From Fasciolopsis buskii (taxonomy: Eukaryota; Platyhelminthes; Trematoda; Plagiorchiida; Fasciolidae), in NCBI GenBank assembly GCA_008360955.1, contig LUCM01000566.1, positions 213,427-277,426 on the forward strand: 64,000 nt of DNA, written 5' to 3'. The notes beneath the pieces are model-generated. The model saw only the letters and a program-made list of their open reading frames with translations, did no database searches and had not been told where the DNA came from. Positions 36,179-49,854 of the stretch are shown here, piece after piece; positions within the stretch are counted from its first letter, which is position 1, and each line of letters begins with the position of its first letter. Both the position numbers and the translations under genes were made by a program.

Positions 36179-39100
36179 ACGCGTTGTCATATTTGTAACT
36201 GAAGTCTACGAACTGTACGCGGAGCCAAATGCATTTACGAATTCCCATAGCCATAGTTAAAGTTGGCAAAGACGTTTTAAGTTGCCGGTTTAAACATTCC
36301 GGGATTTATTTTCCAGAAGCCACCAACGAAGTTGTTGAGCAAACGTTTCTAACTCCAGTACTGAAATTTGCAAAAAAGATGAATACCCTCGGCCACGATG
36401 AATAAAAGTAATATGCAAAAAATTCCCGGAAAAATTTATTCTGCATAGAATAAAATATATCTTGTTTTATCATTCATTTGCATTCGTCAGCTTTCATTTC
36501 TTGGCAAATCCTATTTTGAAAGCTAGGCATTCTTTGTTAAAACAACAGTTATTTGGCCTTGCAACTGTTCATCACAGTCATCAGCAGAGCACATCGAAAT
36601 TAAGCATTGGGATCCCTTAACGTACAATCACATCTGGTTACAAATTTGGGCTGCTTTCTCATCTTTGCAAATGTATCTTTTTAACTGCCTCAACACTTGA
36701 CAACCAATACCAAAATCTTGGTTCAGCGGAATACTACCGCAAGAAGTCAAGATGCGACAACTTATTACAGTGCTTGCCCCTCGCCTACGGCTTTCGTGTC
36801 AAAAAACAGTTTGACCTATATGTGAATGTCAGTTTTCATTAGTCGGTTAAAATAAAATAATTCGGGAAACAGGTGTAATCAAAGACAGATGCAAGGACCA
36901 AGAAACTGGCTATTCTGGAGGCCATTTTCTCATCGCCACTGTGATTGCACTACTCCCGGGCTGAACGATGTGATTATTATCATCATCTATGATTTTAGTT
37001 AGCGGAATCGAAACACTGGACAATTGATGTACAAAGACCTCGAACCATCTAGTGACTTAGTGGTCAGTTTTCGGCCGTTGGTCTAACGATAATTCTTTCA
37101 GATCCTACTCTCACAACCACCTTCGTCGTTGGAAAGTGCATCAAAACCTAAAACAATAATTGAATAAATAAAATGAGCTATGTTGCTGTGCGTGTTTGTA
37201 ATTCCACTTCAAGCCGACGCTTTCGCGGGAAAGGATTCAATATCGGCCATGTCTTTCGTGTTCTCCAAACCAGACCTAAATTCACATTAGACATCAGAAC
37301 ATAAAGTACACAAGACAGAAAATAATAACCGCCTTCAGGCATTCGCTATCGGTTTCAATCGGCTGTAATGGACAATGATTGCCCTTTTGTCATCCCACCG
37401 GGTTTCTTATTGTATACAGAGATTCCGATAGGATTTTTTTTACCGCTAAATGGTCCTTCCGATTGTTTGTGTAATTCAAAATGACGAAATTCTAGTGTTT
37501 CATCATCTGCTGATTTTATTTTATTTATTTTGACTGACGCATACGACCATCGCTTTATTTATGTCTGTCCATCTACCTGTCCCTAGAAGGAATGAATCTT
37601 TTCATTTTGGTATCATCCCCAAACTTAGTTAACTGAGAAATTATTGTTTTTATCATGTGAACTCCGTGTTTAATGGGCTTATTTAGTTGGGTGACAAGAA
37701 GCAAAACGCTTGGCCTCCGTCGGTTATTTTTGGTCTGTTGATTTCAATCAAATGGATGTGATTTGCTTCTGATGGTACTTCCATTAGTCTGTATATTTTT
37801 AAAACTAGAATGCTGTATTCAAAAAGAGAAGTACTTCTGTGGAGCAAATCATAGAAGATTTCCATTACGGATCACTCTCTTTGTCCCTGCTGTTATTAGT
37901 CACATTTATTATGGAGTAACACATATTTAAGAATCATTGAAAACGAGCTTGTTCTTTGTGTGATGTCAATATCATTGCGCTTGGAGCTGTAAGCTTTGTA
38001 AAAAATTTACGGGTTGGCTGATCCCTAACATTTAAAATACAGGTAAATTTTAATTTCATAACCAAAAAAGGAAAGAACTGCCTACGCACAACGTTGATGG
38101 ACATGAAAAAGACGGAATACGAACAATTGCTATTGACAGTCACTTGGCATTTAGTCCTATTTGATTGCTACCAAATACTTTTCAACTTCCGCTTCTAGCT
38201 CAGCAACTGCGGTGCTCTTTGTATTAATGACGCATTTGTTTCAGTATTCAGTAGCAATTTTTAAATTAGAATTAATTTGAAATTGGAAAAAAACGGCATC
38301 TTTATTACGTTCATGTCTCGTGTCTGCAAACCTAGATGGGAGAATCTTCCACTCAAAGCAATTACAATTGACCGGCGATCTCATCTGATTTCCACAGTCT
38401 CACTGATCCAAGTCACGATGAATGTCTCTAACAGAAGACACTGATAGTCACCAGTGGTTTTTGTTCGGGTTTGGAAAAGCATTTTCCGGTTGCGGCGCAG
38501 TTGTTATTTCTTGAAATAGTCTAAGTAAAGGTTCACTAGGTCATCATAGGCAATTCGTGATTTACGTTCTGCTTTTCATTACAGAGAACACCTGAGAATC
38601 GACCGAGTTACCAAAAATTGGCTCTGTTTTGGATCTGTTGACCGCGATAAGTGAGATTTATTGCAATTAATGTTAATCATCGGTTAGTTGGTACTCAGCA
38701 TATGAACGACTCAGGTTACTTTTGTGCGACCTTTTTTCTGACTCTAGTCACCCGAAACAGTCAGTTTGGTTAGTACGCATTTCAGGCTGTGCACCAGACA
38801 ACCAAGTTATTGCACACAAAAGTAAGGTAATGTAACTAACTGGAGCTGGAGTTACTGCAAGTGAAAAAGTAAACTTTTTGAAGTCTTCATTTCATTATAG
38901 TGTTTGAAAATATGCTGAAACACATGGCTAAACCACAACCACATTAAGCTTGATTCAATTACAGCGAAGGATACACAGGATTACTAATCGCACGACCATT
39001 ACTGTTTATAATATAATCACACATTGAAAAGTGGAACTCGAAGATCAAATCATAGACGAATTTGCAACAGAGCTCGATTAATGGCACTGAGGAGCAGCTA

Positions 39101-42100
39101 CAGGAGAGCAAGGGCAAGGTTAAGCATTATCTTTAAAAGGAGCAAGAACGAATTAACTGTTGAGTCGGGTGACGAGCGACATCGGTGAATTTGATTTGTT
39201 GATCCTATTTTCCGCACTGTCTTTCTTTAAAATGACCTTTCATTGGAATACTTAGAAGAAAAGATTGCCACCTATAGGAAGTGGATACACGTAGTTGACG
39301 AATTAAGCCCTGTGGACTGACGGTTTATGGAGAAGATTGAAACCATAGGAATGTATAACGGAAACATCCTATTAGGCAGTGTGTAATCAACACGGAATCA
39401 GTTGGTACAGCAAGGAAGTGATATAGCATCAAATAAGATAATCGCTAAGACAGTGCTCTGGAACCAGTCTTGCTTGGCTGGTTTCACCAAGGCAGTATTG
39501 CAACCAAAGTTTCTGACACCGTTGTCGGTAATGATCCGTTGTAGCGTCGCTTAAGTTAAAACCCATCGTAAGTATCTGATCATGTGGAGACTGTTCGGAG
39601 CCCACCAAGAATCGGACAAATTAATGTGATATAATGGTAGCGGTGATTTCTTCAGCATTATGAAGACAGTCGCTTATGGATTTTTCTGGGACTTTGCTGT
39701 ATGAAGGTCGGAATGAAAACCACACTTCAGCAACTGGCGACATTGCATAAGTGAGCCAGGATTAGAGTGAAGGAACAAAGTCAAAAGCAGATGTTTATAA
39801 AGTACCTCGAAATACCTAATGGGTCTTAGGAAATCACGTATTTTGATAAACTAAAGCCAAGTTCCCTTTATTTATAGCTGGGGTGCGCTTGCGCCCTGCT
39901 CGAATAAGTGTTGATTGCGGTCTACATCAAGTCTTGGAAGAGGGTGTCGAGCCACTAAAACCTACAATGTCCGATTGCTTGCTCAAACAAAGCTATGTCG
40001 AAAAGATATTACAGTCTTTAAATGTAACTGTACCTCGACAGGATCTCTTAACTGCATTGCGATTCGGACACAATTAGTACGACGGCCAAGTACAGAGAAA
40101 TACTAATAATTTGTCCTGCCAAGGTGATAGACGAAATAATGGGTATTGTGGTCTCACCGGAAAATCGGGAAGCAAAAGAATTCATACTTTAGAACTTTAC
40201 GTGCCGGATGTTAAATCTAATATCAGTGCACATTATACTTAAGGGCTGATCCAATCAATCACGAGCAGTTGAAAACCATTTTAGAAAATTCGACAAATTA
40301 TCAACAAATACGGGCAATAATAAGACGTTTATCAGCTCAAATTTCCAGAGTTTTATTCCGGTGCAAAGCTGTATTATGGATTGTATGAAGTCTAACAACA
40401 CTTTCCATTGAAATACTTGTCCAAATTTAGACCAGACTTGGATTTCTTGCCTGAACGCCTAGACTCGATGGATGGGAAATCACCGTGATTACTGATTTTC
40501 TCCTTACCACCTTGGTAGGCCTAACCTTTCTAGACTAGGGAAGAACTTTTGTTAATTTTCCCAGTTACACAGCGGCTTGAACTTGGACAAAATCTTTCTC
40601 ATCAGGGAACAGTTGGTGAATATCAACGTGCAACCACCGGTAACAAAACGTTAGGAGAAATAATTTAACATCAGTAAAACTTGTGGTCGATAAATTACTC
40701 GAGAATGGTGTTTATTTCACTCGAAATACACCTAATACACAGGAAGCTGGTCACAAAACTGGCAAAATGTCACCATCTGAAAAAACTGTTCCTGATTTGT
40801 TCACGACATGGAGCAATATTTCAGCTGTATGAAATTTTCACTGGTGCATACTGGACACGATTTGATTAATAACCCAGTTGTGGTAGTCATCGTTGAGTGA
40901 AATTGTGCAGAGACGGAAAAACCATACTCCCAGTGAGTTCAAACCTCTGCTCCACTAGGATAGGACTGGAAGTGATTTATTTTTGCAGTGATCGTATTTT
41001 GTCGACAGCTCTTAAAAATCATTCATTTTTAAATATTCTAGGATGGTGAATATTTGCATATTTGCATGCATTACTGGCATGTTCGGGGACCATATAAGTA
41101 AGAATGAAAACGGAACAAGTGTTACAAATTTGATAGTGATTTATATCAGTCTCGTAGTCCGAATAGATAAACAAGCGTCCATCTGTTGTACCTGACTGTG
41201 ACAAGGTTTGTCCCTTTTTAACTCACATCGTCTAAACACTGCCACCTGGCACCGGGGAATCGATTATTTTCACCAATTCGGGCAGGTGTTTTCACAGTAC
41301 AATTGCCAGTCCATTGATAACACTGCTGCAGTTAGTCTCATGATCTAGAACACGGAATGGTGCCCGTGAGAACGAGAAAATTGTTTGTAACAACGCTACA
41401 GTCGGTCAAAAAGTGACAGCAACATGATTTACCACAGAACTCATCAATCATTGACCTGAATAAAAGTGACTGACAAAAGATAAAATTATTTTTCAAACAT
41501 AATACTTCCAAAAGCAAGGTCTTTTAGAAAATAAGTAGGAGAACCGATGAATGATGATCCATGTGCAAAAATAGAGAAACAGATGGTTAACTTGGCAAGC
41601 TTGGACGCACGGTAGTCATTAAAAACAACGTACGTTTGCATCTACCCCCTTGATATTTTGCTTCAACGGCATTAACAGATAAACGAAGACACGGTCTATT
41701 CACAGTCGGCGAACACACCAGTTAGATTAACCGTTTGCATTGGCGACTCAGCTCAAAGTCAAACCGTTTGCTGACTGGTTAATTGGGGATGTGCTCACAG
41801 GCAGCCGGACTGGCCGGGCGACAGAGAACCTAAGTGAACACGTTGGAAAAATACAGGTAGCCGAAACATTCCTTTGTTTATTGGTGCACCTGCAACATTT
41901 TTAAACAATCTAACGGTTTTCTAAAAGGCCTCGACGGACCTCATCAAATCTTGTGCCACATTTTAGAGCACGTGTTTGAAGCAGTTCGCAGTAAGACCAT
42001 GTCAGCATTTTCACAGAAGCAAAACGGAATGCGACATAAGGAACGCGAAATCCTCAATTCATAGCACGCAACAACCAAAGAGTTCTAATAATCTTATCTG

Positions 42101-45100
42101 TGGGAAAGGATGACATGAAAACTTAACATCACGCTTTCCAGTGATGCCAAACAGATTTTGATTAGTTTGTTAAAATATGAATTTTTCATCAATCCAGAAC
42201 ACTTTCTGAATAAACAGCAACGAGATTGATGCTTCTTGAGTGTACGGTTGGCCGGATAACTTGAGATTTGTACGCGAAATGTGCGGTCCGAAGGATAATT
42301 AGCCAAGGAAGCAAAACAAGACGTTTTTCTTCTAGGAAGAAAATATTTTCTAGCTTGGTCATTACTTCTAGACAAAGTGCTGACAGGTTGTGCTTGGCGC
42401 GCAAACGTTGGAAGCTCGAAATCTTTAAAACAGGCATATATTTTTCTAAGGACCGTAAATTAACGACCCTAGCTGGTGAAATGATCGTCTTTTACATTAC
42501 ATTTTTCGTGGATGACAACCTCGACGGTGAAGTAGGAATGCAAATCATATAACTTTTTTAGACGGGCTTTGCTTCGGCCTCTCAAAACGCCGGGACAGCG
42601 TAATTACAACTGTGACCATGTTTCGAATTGCTTAAGCAATCTGGCCAGTCAATAGGTGATGGAAAACATATGAATAGGCTGTCTTCTGCGTGACACTTCC
42701 CAATATCAATCTTCGAAAACGGACTGTTAGTTCTCAGCAAGCGATTTTAATTCATAATATAAAATAGGTTAGATAATGATACAGCTGAATTCTTACCGAA
42801 TGCCCAGCAAATTTAAATTAGGACTTGAGAATTGCGAAAAAAATGCTACCAATGAGTTTGCGTGTATACGAATACGTGCCTTGCCTCTATTCGGCTTAAC
42901 CTGGGGTTATTTTTCAACGTTTGCTTGTGAGCATGTTTCATGAATTTACTTGGTAGGTGATTCGAGCTTATGCAAAACATATCAGCCGGGCTATCAAAGA
43001 GCTTCCATTGCTGGTGGATACGCTGAAAAAACAACTACCCGCGGAATAACTGAGTTGAATAAGTCTTTTATTCACATAAATACTGTCACTGTCAGGTAAA
43101 TATGTTCAGGTTTTCAACTGAAATTTTGGCACACATACCTTGTAAGTTTTTCATCCTCATGTGTGGCTGTGTAAATTGCTTCCGAAGAAAAACGTGGTTT
43201 TCTATTAACTGCCCATATGTTGGTTTGTTCGTTCACTTGTTTTGTTTGTTTGTTCATTCGAGAGAGCGCCGATTCAGATTTACACCTGGTTTCCATAATT
43301 TATCCTCGGTGTATTCTAATTTTCATGAAACAGGTGTGAACAACGTCGGATATATTGTTCGCCATTTCTGAGATGGTTGGCAAACCAAGCTTCCCTTGCA
43401 CATACACACACCTCTATGCAAACGTAAACACAAACAATCAAAATAAAAATTTCATATTTGCGCGTTGCTTCCAGCGGGCATTTTTTTACTACTGAGCCGG
43501 TGTTCGGGACGGATTTCTAGAAGTTGACACGGAAAATATCATGTTATCGTCGAACAAGTCGGCACGGAGCGAGTGCTAGCCGAATGCATCATGTTTACCT
43601 TCGGATTGCTCCTGGGGATGCACTGGGTTGACACAACTGAGGTCATACCGTAAACGTGCGCAATATTTGTGGCTGATCCCGCGGTTAAGCTATTCGGTTG
43701 ACGAACTGTTTGAAGGGCACTTTGCCAGGGCATCCCCTACAACTTTGGATTTTTCAACAACATTGACTGCAAAATTCTTTAGTAAAAATGGCCCAGCTAT
43801 GACTTAGTCTCCGGTTGCATCGGCAAACAGCGATTATTTATTAAACTAAAAGATTCTTAGTCGGTTAATATTGATTTGTTTAGTGACGTGAGCCGCAGGG
43901 ACACTATTATTTTGTCAACATGTGCATCCTATCCTTCTTTACTGAGCAACGAAAGGAATGGTGATTTGTGAGTTCAGTTTAAAAGCAATTACCATAAATT
44001 GAGAGGTTACGAATCGGGCTGTAGTTCACTGTTTTTTACCAGTCCTCTCTTACTACCTAAACCAGTGGCAACTGATGATAACATGAGACAATGCTAAAGC
44101 GCGGATAATCCGAAAAGTTGATATGCTGGTCAATAAGGAAATTGTTGACGTGCAGTCCTGCCGTTATTCACTTTCCTCGTCAAGATGAGGTCGCAGATCA
44201 TTCATGTCACTTTGAACGGTGGTGCTTTACCATCACTAATTCGCAGGACTCCCAAAGGTGCAGCGGTTCGGTTGTTTTCATCATTTCTTAACAAACCAGC
44301 AATTTGGCCCTGAGGCTTAAACAGCAATGTTTACTTCTTGGTCGTCATTCTTCTGACGTTTGTAGCTGTACCTAAATGCAGGAGAAACAACGTGCGTAAT
44401 CTGCATTATTTTAAATGTTTTGTGGATAGCAATTAAATTCAGTCATTAGTCATGTGTGTGGTTAAAAAAGGGCTCATAAAGCATTGCCATTAAATCGAAA
44501 TACCTTTCGCAATATACCTAATTGTGACTGAGCACATGGCACAAAATCGCGAGGTTAGGCCACTTCAAACTAGTCAAATTAAGAACGATCAAGAGAATAT
44601 CATTTGAAAATTGGCTTCGTAATTTTGATTTTAGTGAGTGGGCCAAATGCAGTCGATTAATTATAAGCATACGGAAAATCTTCTCAATTGCTTATGGGAA
44701 CTCCACCATATTGTTCGGCGTGTTGCTTGCACTTCGAACAGACTGAACAACATGCACGATCGATTCGGTCTGTCCGTCAGTCTAGTCCTTCTAGCGATAT
44801 AATACCTTAATGTGTATTAGTTGAGATCCGTAACAGCACTTTCTATTGTGCTTGTTTAATTGCACAGAATAATTACAACGACCAACATCAACGTCAACGT
44901 GGTAGAGCTTTAGTTTAACTACTAGGAAAAATTACTTTGATTTCAACTACTGGGCCTTCTTACATGAGGAAAACTTGTTTTCGTGAGATACGATTTTCGG
45001 TATTTTGGAAAGTGCACTAGATTGATGAAAATTTGTTTCAGAATTCCAAAAAAATCTGGAAGAAACTAGCGGTTGTTCATTGTACGTTTGCCTGTAATCG

Positions 45101-47337
45101 TGTTTTTGCGACATACCAGTATTTTGTATTCAAGCAGTTCTCCATATTTAAGTAAAATTTAAACATTTTTTTCCAGCAGACGAAGTGTTTGGATCACATC
45201 AAAAATTACCTGTGGTGCAGCCGGATGCGAGGTCAGTTATTCCATTGACTCGATGAAATTCTGCGGCGTCAAACAAAAAGAGGACAATACCCTGGTAACC
45301 CGATCGTCACAGTCAGGGCTAATGCGAATCGCCTACGAGAACAGCTAATTCGAATAATGGATCTAATGGTTAAGAGAATTATCGTTGCTCAATATTAAAT
45401 TTAAACCGCTTTTGGCGCGTTCATCGAGACTTAACGAACAACTTCGACGAAAGTTTTATCTGACCGATGTCTGGCATAAGACTGGCGTGGTCCCAGTAGC
45501 AACGGCAATGACTTCTCCGTTTTCATCTTAGGCCCAGTCGGGTTGTGCTCTATGTCCTTTCTGGATAGTTCTGGTTTTATGTAAACAGCAGGCTAAAGAA
45601 TCAGGCAGGAAAAATATCTAGCAATAACTTACGTAAAAGCATGTGGTTAGCCTTTGAATTTCATTAATTTGATCACTGGGGCGAACCAATGGGTGTATAG
45701 TTCAGCAATAGAAAACGTGCAATCTATCATGTTCGGTTGTCTTTTGAAAGGTGTTCGAACGTATAATTTTCCCAGCTCAAGAGTTACCATCATTATTTCT
45801 TAGGGTTTTCCTTCTATCCTTCTGAATTAGCTGTCTGGGAAAGCTTGGTTTCTGTCTGCTTTAATCCCTGCGTGATATGCATTGGGAATCTTCATCAAAA
45901 ACAGACTTAAATATATAAGGCAAGTGAAGTTCAAGCTAACCAACCACAATACCTTACCCAGCGGATGCTTCTGACCAGACAGCGAGCTTTTATTACACGT
46001 GTGCTGGACAGTGATGGAACGGTCAACATGGTAATACTGGAGTTATTTTGGTCCCTAGTCATCAGGCACATACTGGTTTAGCAGCCTTTCAGTAGCTTCC
46101 GTTTGCTTCCTACACTAAATCAACCTTGTTGAATGATAAACTAAGTTATTCTGAAGTTAGCCTTGGTAGGTTTAAAGGGACCTGACTAAGTATTTTCCAT
46201 TATTTACTAGCAAACGAATTGCCGTGAAGTCACAGTTATGCTTACTTCTAATTTATGATCATCATAATCTGATAGCCAACTAAACCCTTTTTTGATCCTG
46301 TTCATTTGGGTTGCTTGCGTCGCTAGCAAATTGGTCGAAAAGGTTAATTGAATGAGTACAAATAGGTTGGTTGTTGTTTGTTTTTCGAATACTGGTGACC
46401 GCAACACCGAATGTTCTTTTACATAATTAGGTTTCGGGAGCCATTCCCACGGTAGCCGTCTCCAAGGCAGCTCACTGAGGGAGTATCGTTCCGAGAATTA
46501 AAATTTGGCGGTTCGATTTTGGCTTTAGTTGTCGACTTTTAGGTGTGCATAATGTGGGTTAATTTTCAATTCCAGATAACATCCTGCTCCTCTAATAACC
46601 CTAGAAAAAGTGTCTCCGTTTTAATTTTTAAAACCGGTAACCTCAAAATAATGCGCCTTGATTTTGATTGCTTCCACCGATTAATGAACACCAAGAAGCA
46701 AGAAACAAAGAATGGCGAAAGAATAAATTTGTATTGATAAAGCGAAAAACTGTATTGAAAAGGCATCTTATTACCTATCGTCTTTGATAACCCCATGGGT
46801 GATCTCATGGACCTCAATCAGGCAGTCTAACTGGGTCTACATAGGCCAGTCATTTGGTTTTATCACCATTTTGCCGTGCCACTAGCCATTAAGGCCAACC
46901 TATAAACCACGACCATCCCGGAGAACAGTTTACAGCAAGGCAGTCGTTCTGTGGACATGCGAAACACAGCATCCAACAAAGTTAATCTATTTAAGTCATC
47001 TACTGCTTCTAACGTAGAACCCTAGGAATAAGCATTCTAAGTTTAGGCTCCGCGCAAATGAGAAAATTGTCCAACAAAACACGAGGACATCAACTTTTAT
47101 TTAATCAAAGATTAAAACATGATGGATCGTTTGCCATTTCCGGCAAAATCGTGCAAGTTCTTCCACGTGTGCATCACATACAAGCAAAAGGTTTTCATGT
47201 CAAATTGTAGCTCGGGAACCTCAAACAAGACACGGCGGTTTTTGAACAAATCATGAAGTTTAGGATTTTTATATATGTCCATCTCAATGAAATACATTTG
47301 CACTCTGTAAGTTTATGAAGGCTCGTGATAAAGTCAA

Positions 47338-47343
47338 TTTATT
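47338..47343 (-). promoter_or_regulatory. AATAAA, possible polyadenylation signal
   Basis: Canonical hexamer on the minus strand, 113 bases downstream of the TAG that ends the candidate terminal exon. AATAAA is frequent by chance in AT-rich DNA, so the support is contextual. Confidence 0.3.
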
Positions 47344-47455
47344 CTGAAGATAATTCTGGGATAACAAACTATCCAGTACACAATGGGTGTGACAAATGTG
47401 ACTAGTGTTTTGAGAACTAAATGTGAAGTATCAGTGACTTCTGCTGGATTGGAAA

Positions 47456-47685
47456 CTACCAATCAAAGCAACACTCTAGCAGGATATTTGGTCCGTCAGC
47501 TGAACTACGAAATATCCGAACGTTTTTTAATTTGGACTTGTAACTGGGCTGGCAGAGCACATGTGATAAGGAAGTTTGGGTAGCGTCCATGACGGATTCC
47601 GAATACCGCCGGGGTTTATGAATTCTCACATTTCGATGTGACGCTAGTTCCGAAGTAGAGCTTTCTTTTCCACCATTTGCAGGTA
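47456..47685 (-). CDS. Candidate minus-strand terminal exon
   Basis: A pyrimidine-rich acceptor (CCGTTGTGTCCAG) is followed, in phase 1, by 75 codons and a TAG stop. AATAAA occurs at 47338-47343, about 113 bases past the stop on the same strand, which fits a poly-A signal. The peptide is hydrophilic, Ser/Lys/Arg-rich in its first half (RIHKPRRYSESVMDATQ) and ends NILLECCFDW. No domain is recognised. The start of the gene must lie at higher coordinates on the minus strand; the signal-peptide exon at 59306-59350 is one possibility, but nothing links them. Confidence 0.38.
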
Positions 47686-49716
47686 CTGGACACAACGGTG
47701 AAGGGTACGACAACTGCAGAATTACACATAACGGAAACGTTATACTGACATCAACAACGCCATCATCTTTACCCTCACCTCCTTATTCTTTTTGGTGTCA
47801 TGCGTATAAAAAATGTCGTAAACGAAGGACATTGGTTTCGAACCTGTCTTCAAGGTAATGAAATACTACGCTGTAATAGGAAACAGGATAATTGTGAACA
47901 ATGTTTAACGATGACGTAACTAGACATGCAAGCGAAAATTGCCAGATATATCAGTTTATCCACTCAGAATTATAATTTGTCCCTTTCTTCGTCAGATTTC
48001 TTACTGGACCAGAAAAATGAAATAACATAACATGTTCATCATCATCTAACCTGATTTTCGCAGGTTCTTTTAAGTCAAAGGCGAATTCCCCTATCTTATG
48101 AACACAGGTAACTTTGGCCAAAACATTCGGATAAAAAATAACTAAACCGTTCAACACACGTGACATTATGGCTCCTCCTAATGTGTGGTGCACACGTGCA
48201 AGCAGTTGGGTTTTAATAAACAGAAGTTCCTAGCGTTCATTGCACTTATAGGTGAACAGTTGCATCGCTTTGAAGGATTCATGTGTTAGTCTTGCTTTCA
48301 AATACTGTAGCATGAAACCGATTTTTTGTGAGCATGGTCCATATGAATTTCATTAGTTATTGTGGACAGTTTCACTGTCGGAGCACTAAATGGCCCACTC
48401 ACTCTGCGTGATATTAACCGCGCAACAGTGCAGCAAATGCGTCACACATCTAAGTAAATATGTTGCAGCATTTGGAGACGCCATTTACATAGTCAGATTG
48501 AAAAACCCTGTGATCAAAGAATCCAAATATGTCAAATGAGGCATGGGGACTGATCACGACCATTGATCCAGCCAACTTATTTGCCATTCTCTTGGTTCCT
48601 TCTTGTAGCTTACATGAATGGTTGGAAGGTATTCTCTTTCCTTTGCATAATTTAGATCTGTCCTCAAATGTTGGCTAGCTTTAGCATTGTATTTTCTCTT
48701 TTAGTTGGGCAATAATATGCGAAGTTTCTAAGGGCGACATTGCACGCCACACTGTCACATACGGCCTATTCAATTCTTCCCATGATATAACTCACCAGGC
48801 AAAAAACCGGTTCATCCTAGACTTTCCTGCTGTCTGTTAGCGACCGCTTATTTAATTATCGGATAGCTGCTGACAAGAGGGTAGTAGACCTATTGATTAC
48901 CCGGGGACGTGCTGGTTAGCACACCACCGTGCCTTCACATACCGGATCCCCAGGCTTCGTCGTTGTGGCGTTAGAACACAGAACGTGAATCATCGTTCAA
49001 GTGCGCTGCTCTCAACCACACAGGAGTTACTGAATTTTTGCCTTATTCTTTAGCCATGAAACTAATAGATCAGTAGACTAAAAACATCCCCAGAAATAGA
49101 TTTTCCTGCGATAATTTATGGTTGATTTGCGTTATTCATATAACTTATATTGGCCCATTCACTCAATCTGAAGTGGATATTTGTCTAATTTATCCCGATA
49201 TTTACTTTTCCAACAACTCTCTAACTATTTGTTCTCTCTGTCAGCTGCGATTTAATTCAGCTCTTATTGTTACCCCTTAAATGCTACTTGATCTTCGCAT
49301 CACATCCTTAAGTGATCATCCCGGAACCCCTTTATGACAGTCTGTACGGCGTGATATCAGCCAGGTGTCTGGGTTTCCTTTTTCCAATTATTGCATTGAA
49401 TTGATAAACTGAAGTTTTCGGCAATCTTCAGCTGGAATTAACGGTTTAGTCGTTTGCATTTTTTTTGTCACCCGGCTCTGAGAGATATCCCAAAAATGAT
49501 TTCCAAGCCTACCATGCAATATGTAACTTTCTAATTGAGGTAACTGCTTGAACAAATATATTTTATTATTTGATAGGTGAATGGACAAGAAAGTCTTCAC
49601 TCTTTTCGCCGAAAATGTTTGTTCAAACAGTGTTGGTCAGGGGCCAAGGGAATGACGCGCACGAAAACACTAGCCTATTTGCTACCCATCCTCTTATTAC
49701 CACTGACTTGTAGCAG
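47686..49716. other. Stretch without a recognisable gene
   Basis: It contains a GC-richer patch around 48895-49030 with a small nested fold (listed). Otherwise nothing is seen. Confidence 0.55.
48903..48950. other. Nested hairpin, vaguely tRNA-like
   Basis: An inner perfect hairpin (GTGCT, loop GGTT, AGCAC; 48909-48922) sits inside an outer GGGGA/TCCCC pairing (48903-48907 with 48946-48950). The inner loop contains TGGTTAGCAC, which loosely resembles a tRNA A box. No B box or full cloverleaf is present, so a decayed SINE-like fragment is only a guess. Confidence 0.25.
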
Positions 49717-49854
49717 GTAGCACGTTTGCCAGCTAAGTTAGATCGTGATTCTGCAGATGAAACGGAGATGAATACAACTGTAGGTGGCCGGGAGGATAAC
49801 TATGTCCTGGCGAGTTTTGTAAAACGAAAAAGAATGCAACGTCTGCAGAACAAC
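49717..49854 (+). CDS. Candidate 138-nt exon upstream of the LamG exons
   Basis: After ACTTGTAGCAG the frame runs 46 codons to a donor, AACAAC|GTAAAT (phase 0 in and out). A TAG just upstream closes the frame. The peptide is charged: VARLPAKLDRDSADETEMN, then REDNYVLASFVKRKRMQRLQ. It could equally be the end of an open frame that reads on to a TAG at 49909. The same strand and compatible phase with the candidate at 51570 make it a possible upstream exon of the LamG gene, but there is no homology support. Confidence 0.22.

Larger units (their letters stand above)
33120..47455. other. Long stretch without a recognisable gene
   Basis: About 14 kb of AT-rich DNA. It contains a hairpin-rich island at 36110-36178 (listed) and a GC-richer patch at 43556-43740 that is open in several frames. 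No domain, RNA gene or transposon was recognised by eye. It is probably intron or intergenic DNA. Confidence 0.55.

Noticed and set aside
43539..43740. GC-richer patch open in several frames, with a Ser/Thr-rich minus-strand reading
   Set aside because: No recognisable domain; could be an old mobile-element piece, but no motif supports this.
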